A program made the translations under genes and the position numbers. Below are positions 4,810-5,842 of a stretch of 5,842 nt of DNA, in pieces. The DNA comes from Geodermatophilaceae bacterium (GTDB taxonomy: Bacteria > Actinomycetota > Actinomycetes > Mycobacteriales > Geodermatophilaceae), in assembly GCA_013813215.1 (NCBI GenBank), contig JACCSC010000324.1:1-5842 (forward strand). Reading direction: 5' to 3'. The number at the start of each line of letters is the position of its first letter. Positions within the stretch are counted from its first letter, which is position 1. The notes beneath the pieces were generated by a model. That model made no database searches. It worked only from the letters and a program-made list of their open reading frames with translations, and had not been told where the DNA came from.

Positions 4810-5842
4810 CGGCCAGCCTCCCGACCCGGCGCAGCAGTGCGCCGACCCGCTCCTCGACCGCCTCGACCCGGCGCGGGTCGACGGTCGGTGTCAACCCGCG
4901 CCCGCGGACGAAGTCGTCGAAGGCCTCGACTGTGGTGTAGCGCGGTTCGTAACCGAACTCCGCCTTGAGCCTGGTCGTGTCCACCACCCGGCCGTGCAAC
5001 AGGAAGCGGCGCTGCTCCGGGGTGTAGTCGAGCCGCCGGCTGCGGCGGAAGACCTGGTCGACGACGCCGGCTGCGGCGGCCGGGACCGGCAGGCCCAGCC
5101 GGCCGCTCCGGCGGACCGCCTGGGACAACAGCAGTACACCGTCGGCTCCGACGTTGAAGACGCCGGGCAGCTCGTGCAGGGTGGCCCGGGTAAGCACGGC
5201 CAGGGCGTCGTCCTCGTGGAGCAGTTGCAGTCGCGGGTCGTAGCCGAGCACCGTCGGCACCACCGGCAGCGTGAAGTACTCGGTGAGCACGGACTCCACC
5301 CGCGGCCCGATGAAGTTCGTGAACCGCAGCACGGTCAGGTCGACGTCCGGGCGGCGGCGGGCGAAGCCCCGGACGTAGCCCTCCACCTCCATGGCGTCCT
5401 TGGCGTAGCCGGCCGACGGCTGAGCCCGCGGTTCCATCGCCTCGGTGAACACCGCCGGGTCGCGCGGCGTACTGCCGTAGACCGCGGTGGTGGACTTCAC
5501 CACCAGCCGGCGTACGGAGTCCGCCTTCTGGCACGCCGCGAGCAGCTGCATCGTGCCGATGACGTTCATTTCCTTCATCGACGACCGGCCGCCGGCGTCC
5601 AGCGGTGCCGCCCGGATGTTCATGTGGACGACGGTGTCGACCCCGGCGCTGGTGATGACCTTGCCGATCAGCGGGTTGCGGATGTCGGCGCGGACGAACT
5701 CGGTTCGGCCCAGTTCGGCTCGGATCGACCGGCTCGGGGGGAACGCGTCGATGCCGATGACCCGTTCGATCGACGACAGTCCGCTCAAGGTGCGGGCCAG
5801 CTGGGCGCTCAGGTAACGGCTGACCCCGGTCACGAGCACGAC
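4802..5842 (-). CDS. NAD-dependent epimerase/dehydratase-family SDR (Rv0501-like), 5' partial
   Basis: The frame is open to the right edge (a further Val codon at 5840-5842), so the true start lies beyond the window. Counting from the Val codon at 5839, 345 residues are visible. The Rossmann loop is TGVSRYLSAQLA (4-15), with Ser11 where most extended SDRs have the last Gly. GIDAF (29-33) ends strand 2 with an Asp, suggesting NAD. VHMN (71-74) and KSTTAVYG (115-122, Ser/Thr of the active site) follow, then GYAKDAMEVEGY (144-155), LRFTNFIGPR (171-180) and a FNVGADG segment (228-234). Aligning K147 and E151 with the usual YxxxKxxxE places Ala143 at the catalytic Tyr, so a classical epimerase mechanism is doubtful. 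Mycobacterial GalE2-type proteins are, as far as I recall, similar here, and the role in sugar metabolism is assumed by name only. It is the first visible gene of the operon with the acyltransferase. Confidence 0.85.
   Translation of the reverse strand, partial: VVLVTGVSRYLSAQLARTLSGLSSIERVIGIDAFPPSRSIRAELGRTEFVRADIRNPLIGKVITSAGVDTVVHMNIRAAPLDAGGRSSMKEMNVIGTMQLLAACQKADSVRRLVVKSTTAVYGSTPRDPAVFTEAMEPRAQPSAGYAKDAMEVEGYVRGFARRRPDVDLTVLRFTNFIGPRVESVLTEYFTLPVVPTVLGYDPRLQLLHEDDALAVLTRATLHELPGVFNVGADGVLLLSQAVRRSGRLGLPVPAAAAGVVDQVFRRSRRLDYTPEQRRFLLHGRVVDTTRLKAEFGYEPRYTTVEAFDDFVRGRGLTPTVDPRRVEAVEERVGALLRRVGRLAGG
4817..4822 (-). promoter_or_regulatory. Ribosome binding site of the acyltransferase gene, inside the SDR gene
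   Basis: On the minus strand GGGAGG ends 7 nt before GTG 4809 and lies in the last codons of the SDR gene, whose TGA is at 4804-4802. With the 8-bp overlap GTGGCTGA, this indicates translational coupling and fixes the acyltransferase start. Confidence 0.75.

Overview
The window is very GC-rich with strong G/C preference at third codon positions, uses GTG starts and is densely packed. The proteins look actinobacterial: a DUF5667-type membrane protein, an Rv0501-like SDR, an Rv0502-like acyltransferase and a WYL regulator. I would place it in a high-GC actinomycete but cannot name a genus from sequence alone.

Layout, left to right. (1) Positions 2-949, plus strand: the 5'-truncated gene of a single-pass DUF5667 protein, probably the anti-sigma partner of an ECF sigma factor encoded just off the left edge (BldN/RsbN-type arrangement). 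(2) 1019-1930, plus: a HAD-IB (SerB-like) phosphatase with all four HAD motifs. (3) 1993-2880, minus: an NmrA-type NAD(P)-binding protein. (4) 2881-2942: a short divergent intergenic region holding a perfect 8-bp inverted repeat that is a good operator candidate. (5) 2943-3928, plus: a WYL-family regulator broken by a single-base frameshift near 3438. (6) 3889-4809, minus: a lysophospholipid-type acyltransferase. (7) 4802-5842, minus: an SDR 'epimerase' cut by the right edge, overlapping the acyltransferase start by 8 bp, so the two form a translationally coupled operon.

How the parts fit. The SDR, the acyltransferase and the HAD-IB phosphatase resemble the M. tuberculosis Rv0501 (galE2)-Rv0502-Rv0505c (serB1) neighbourhood, and an RsbN-like gene beside them recalls the Streptomyces bldN-rsbN region. 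This comparison is from memory. The NmrA/WYL pair sits between the acyltransferase and the phosphatase and looks like a self-contained regulator-plus-target module placed in a conserved envelope/lipid locus. The three locus genes are plausibly involved in phospholipid or glycolipid metabolism, but no substrate can be read from the sequence.

I found no RNA gene, CRISPR array, insertion sequence, attachment site or origin. No stretch over 300 bases lacks a gene. Nothing here looks like a wholly new system. The points most worth a second look are the regulator frameshift, the clustered GATGCGG half-sites, and the SDR with Ala in place of its catalytic Tyr.
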